Made by a program: the position numbers and the translations under genes. From assembly GCA_000711775.1 (NCBI GenBank), contig ARYC01000569.1, positions 50,027 to 114,026 on the forward strand: a stretch of 64,000 nucleotides of DNA, given 5' to 3'. Below are positions 61,011 through 64,000 of this stretch, piece after piece. The notes beneath the pieces were generated by a model. The model was not told the origin of the DNA and searched no databases. It was given only the letters and a program-made list of their open reading frames with translations. The stretch's first letter is position 1. The number at the start of each line of letters is the position of its first letter. Origin of the DNA: Oxytricha trifallax. Lineage: Eukaryota; Ciliophora; Spirotrichea; Sporadotrichida; Oxytrichidae.

Positions 61011-63041
61011 TTTAATAAATATAATTAAAACTGGTTGAAAATTAATATTTATTTCAATTCTTTCACTTTTATATTTATTAAAAAAATAAAGATTCATGTA
61101 GACTTATTATACTATAACTGGGAGAGATTCCTTTATTTAGTAGAATATCTTATAATAAAATTGAAATCTCAATATCTTGTAAACATATTATTTAAATGAT
61201 TATATTTTAATCTATCTTTTAATATTCAACACCATTAATTCTTGTAAAAGGCATAATAATTTATTGCTAAAAATTAATATCATATAGTAAATTTAAAAAA
61301 TATACTTTTTAATAATCTTAAAAATACCATAATTTATGTTTATTTTAGTTGTAGATAATTTACGATTATTTGATTAAACCTATGTATATATTTAAATCTT
61401 GATCAAAGAATAATAAAGATAAAGAATTCTCGATAATTAATACCTTTTTATAAAAAAATATTTAATTTATTTTGTTTATAAAAAACATTCACAATTGTAA
61501 GTTTAAAATCTATTTATACATATTAAAATTTATTTGGTATTAAATTATGTTTATTTCTAACTAACATTTAGATCTTATTTAATTGAAAATTAATGGGTAA
61601 AACTTATTAAATTGTAGAAAGAATTTTAATTAATATATGATCAACTTCAATTCAAATATTCTTTATTTTAAGGAATCTGTCTTCATTAATTACAATTTCA
61701 AGGTATCTAAATGGACTAGGCATCTTGGGAATAGCTAAGCAGAAAGACTTTTACTCTTCATTGTCTTATTGCAAAAAAAAATTTATAAATTAATTAAATT
61801 TTATTAAAATTGAATAATTAATTTATCGTTGTATTTTAAACTATTAAATTAGCATTAAAATATAAAAAATAAAAATCATTTAAGACCATGATTCTATTTA
61901 GATTATTTTTTAATTTTTAAATGAAAACAATTTAACATTGTTATAATTAGATTTATTTAGGTAAGACAGGTTTGAAATGAATCTCAATTGAGTTAAGAGC
62001 ATTAAATTCAAATGCCCTTTCATTCATTTTAAGATTCACAAGGACTTACTCTTAAAAATACCAGCAGTTTTGATAAGTCATTACTCAAGCTTCAGTTTAC
62101 AAGCTGCTCTGAGAGATAAAATTGTTTAGAAAAAAAATAATATTTGATAAATTAAATACTATTTAAACAAGTTATAAAAATGTTTGTTTTTTCTAATTCT
62201 AATTCTATCTAATTTCTACATACTATTAATAACATTTATAAACAATTTTTATAAGTTTAGAATATGATGAGCTTAACATTTTTTCTGTTAATTTTTGAAT
62301 TACTTGCTCGTAATATGGAAATTCTTGGATCATTAAATTCAGTTTCTTTTTTTTTTGAGAATAATATATATTTTATATATATAAAATAACTTAATATGAA
62401 TTTAAATTAAAATTTATTGTAAATAAGAAAGTAGAGTTTCGATTGATTCAAAAGCTTGAACATATTCATCAATCTTCTTCATTCTTTGTTATTTCTAAAT
62501 CAATTTAAATTTAATAAAATTATTTTTGTAATTAAAATAAGTCTTTATTAATGAATAATTGCTAAACAAAAAAACATAGCATACAATAACGAAACAGCTT
62601 AAATAAATTAAATAAAAAATTGTGTTTATAAATTATCATATATATATATACTGTAAATCTAATAAGTTTTGATACTATTCTATAATTATTTATCAATTTT
62701 TTTAAAAATAAAAATATATTATATATTTAAAGATAATAACAATAAATTAAATGTAATAAAAATGATTTTAAATATCCTTTAATACTAAATTTTAACTTTT
62801 TTACAATAATCAGCTTAATATATGTAATCTCGAGTAAATTGACATTATAGATAAAATTTTTTTATTGTTAAAATAGATAAAAATAGGAAATTTAAGAATT
62901 ACAAATAAATGATTATAATATTAGTTATCCTAAATGCCTCTAATTTGTAATACTCCTAATTCAAATTTGTTTTATTTATAATTATGGCTAAATTTTAATA
63001 ATTAATTGATTTATTATTTATTATAATTTACTGTGCAGATT
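61011..63041. other. AT-rich spacer before the TBE cluster
   Basis: About 2 kb dominated by A/T, with only short AT-driven open frames. A slightly more balanced patch near 61960-62110 gives no convincing translation on either strand. Confidence 0.5.
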
Positions 63042-63444
63042 CAAAACCCCAAAACCCCTTAATGAGGTTTATAAGTGCTTTGATTTGTAGGGAATTTGTT
63101 AGGGGTAAGGGTTATTAATTAAATGCGAGACTAAAAATACAAGCTTTTGAGGTCTATTTATGATGAAGAGTATATAGATTTAGTGTTTAAACTGCGTTAT
63201 GGATGAGATATGTATAGTGAATAAGTCAAACCAGTACTGAAATATTAGTCTATTGAAATGCTCTTAAAGCGTAGTTCATCAACTGTTCGCTCTCACTGCT
63301 TGAAAGCTTTGTAATTAAAACAATAATAGCTGAATTCTTAGCCTAAGAGAAAGTCAAAATTTCTATAGAAGCATATTGACTATCTTATTAATGAAAAAAC
63401 TTTGAAGTATTAGGCTCACTTCTCTCTAGACTAACGAGCTATTT
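63042..63444 (+). mobile_element. TBE-type transposon, 5' fragment A
   Basis: Begins CAAAACCCCAAAACCCCTTA after ATT, followed by a terminal region TGAGGTTTATAAGTGCTTTG shared by all three ends here. It contains the start of an ORF (63123 on) and is cut off by fragment B. Confidence 0.85.
63123..63444 (+). pseudogene. TBE transposase N-terminus, truncated (A)
   Basis: From ATG 63123, MRDQKYKLLRSIYDEEYIDL, then helix-turn-helix-like LLKRSSSTVRSHCLKALQLK. It is about 105 codons long before the next element interrupts it. There is an in-frame TGA at about 63201, where the sister copy has Lys. DNA-binding N-termini of this type precede the DDE domain in Tc1/mariner-like TBE transposases. Confidence 0.65.
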
Positions 63445-63721
63445 CAAAACCCCAAAACCCCTTAGTGAGGTTTATAAGTGCTTTGATTTGTAGGGTATAG
63501 TTGGGGTCTTATTGGGGTTAGTAGAGAAATTAGGTCAAATTGCAAAATGAGAAATAGAAATTAGTGAAAGTTAGGGTCTATTTATGATGAAAAATATTTA
63601 AATTTACTGTTGCAGCTTAGGTATGGTAAGAGTATTAATATAGACTTAGTCAAACCAGTCCTAAATTATGCAGCTATAGCAAAGCTACTACACAAGAGTG
63701 CCTCAACTGTTAGGTATCACT
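63445..63721 (+). mobile_element. TBE-type transposon, 5' fragment B, inserted in A
   Basis: Starts CAAAACCCCAAAACCCCTTA; terminal region matches A. It carries its own transposase start and is interrupted by C after about 280 bp. Confidence 0.85.
63547..63721 (+). pseudogene. TBE transposase N-terminus, truncated (B)
   Basis: SIYDEKYLNLLLQLRYGKSI then LVKPVLNYAAIAKLLHKSAS and TVRYH align with fragment A (SIYDEEYIDLVFKLRYG, VKPVLKYQSIEMLLKRSS). A TGA lies six codons after the first ATG, so this copy is also decayed. Confidence 0.65.
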
Positions 63722-64000
63722 CAAAACCCCAAAACCCTTAATGAGGTTTATAAGTGCTTTGATTTGTAGGGAATTTGTTAGGGGTTGGGGTTATTAATAG
63801 TTTTTAATGTGAAATTTATAGTAAATCTATTTAATTTAATCACTCAAAATGCACTTTAGGATCATGTGGTAGAGGTCTGAAGTTTATCTTGCTTAACCAC
63901 AACTCTATCTGCTCTATTGATATGTCGATCTTGAGTTTGGTTTTATTATTATTGACTCTGCCATTTGTTTCATTGATTGAGATACTCTTGTTCTGTCAAT
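63722..64000 (-). mobile_element. TBE-type transposon, terminal fragment C, inserted in B
   Basis: Starts CAAAACCCCAAAACCCTTAA after ACT (an ANT site). The terminal region matches A and B for about 80 bp, but the interior differs: it is the opposite end of the element, with an ORF ending toward the terminus. Runs off the window. Confidence 0.8.
63840..64000 (-). CDS. TBE-associated ORF, C-terminal part
   Basis: Minus frame ends KLKIDISIEQIELWLSKINF then RPLPHDPKVHFE with TGA 63840-63842; upstream part lies outside the window. It is open without TGA here and has a balanced composition. TBE elements carry accessory ORFs besides the transposase, and this is probably one of them, but I cannot say which. 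Confidence 0.5.

Noticed and set aside
63042-63800. CCCCAAAACCCC repeats as real telomeres or chromosome ends
   Set aside because: Each is only about 17 bp, is followed by a conserved terminal region and transposase-like coding, and is flanked by ordinary DNA on both sides; these are TBE element ends.

Overview
This window looks like germline (micronuclear) DNA of a hypotrich/stichotrich ciliate of the Oxytricha-Stylonychia-Tetmemena kind. Three lines of evidence support this. (1) Genes with clear homology read only if TAA and TAG mean glutamine and TGA is the stop. (2) Coding regions are cut by short AT-rich segments without GT-AG ends, flanked by 4-11 bp direct repeats; collapsing one repeat restores the reading frame, which is how IESs (internal eliminated sequences) and their pointers behave. 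(3) Mobile elements end in the telomere-like CAAAACCCCAAAACCCC of TBE transposons and make ANT target duplications. No genus can be named from sequence alone, and no permuted (scrambled) gene order was seen.

Left part (about 0.1-33.3 kb): compact ordinary genes, usually 150-500 bp apart. In order: a multi-C2-domain protein (-), two weak hypothetical loci, a CCCH+RING spliceosomal ubiquitin ligase of the CWC24/RNF113 family (+), a PAP2 membrane phosphatase (+), an EF-hand protein (+), a long coiled-coil protein with a C1q-like C-terminal domain (-), a leucine-rich protein (-) head-to-head with a basic low-complexity coiled-coil protein (+), an organic-cation/SV2-type MFS transporter (-), the ciliary transport protein IFT140 (+), and a multi-pass membrane protein (+). 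Several interruptions can be placed to the base. Conventional GT-AG introns coexist with the IESs.

Middle and right part (33.4-61 kb): a tandem array on the minus strand of six related genes for secreted or membrane-anchored proteins. Each has a Lys-rich N-terminus with a hydrophobic signal/anchor, two beta-gamma-crystallin Greek-key signatures, a Ser/Thr-rich beta-type module, and a Cys-rich tail ending in a CTxCT motif. The third module is only tentatively aerolysin-like. Copies 1, 3, 4 and 5 look functional once interruptions are removed; copy 2 is frameshifted and copy 6 is decaying. An orphan last exon plus a duplicated tail of the upstream membrane-protein gene, separated by a foldback element, mark the junction of a segmental duplication. 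The array is full of insertions: foldback (MITE-like) elements, a 1.15-kb TBE-ended element, a 945-bp IES that carries its own small intron-containing gene, and an 812-bp near-palindrome.

Right edge (63.0-64.0 kb): three TBE-type transposon ends inserted one into the next, two carrying the start of the transposase gene and the third the 3' end of another element ORF. Spacers between array copies are very AT-rich and show no convincing genes. No tRNA, rRNA, CRISPR or bacterial-type signals were seen.
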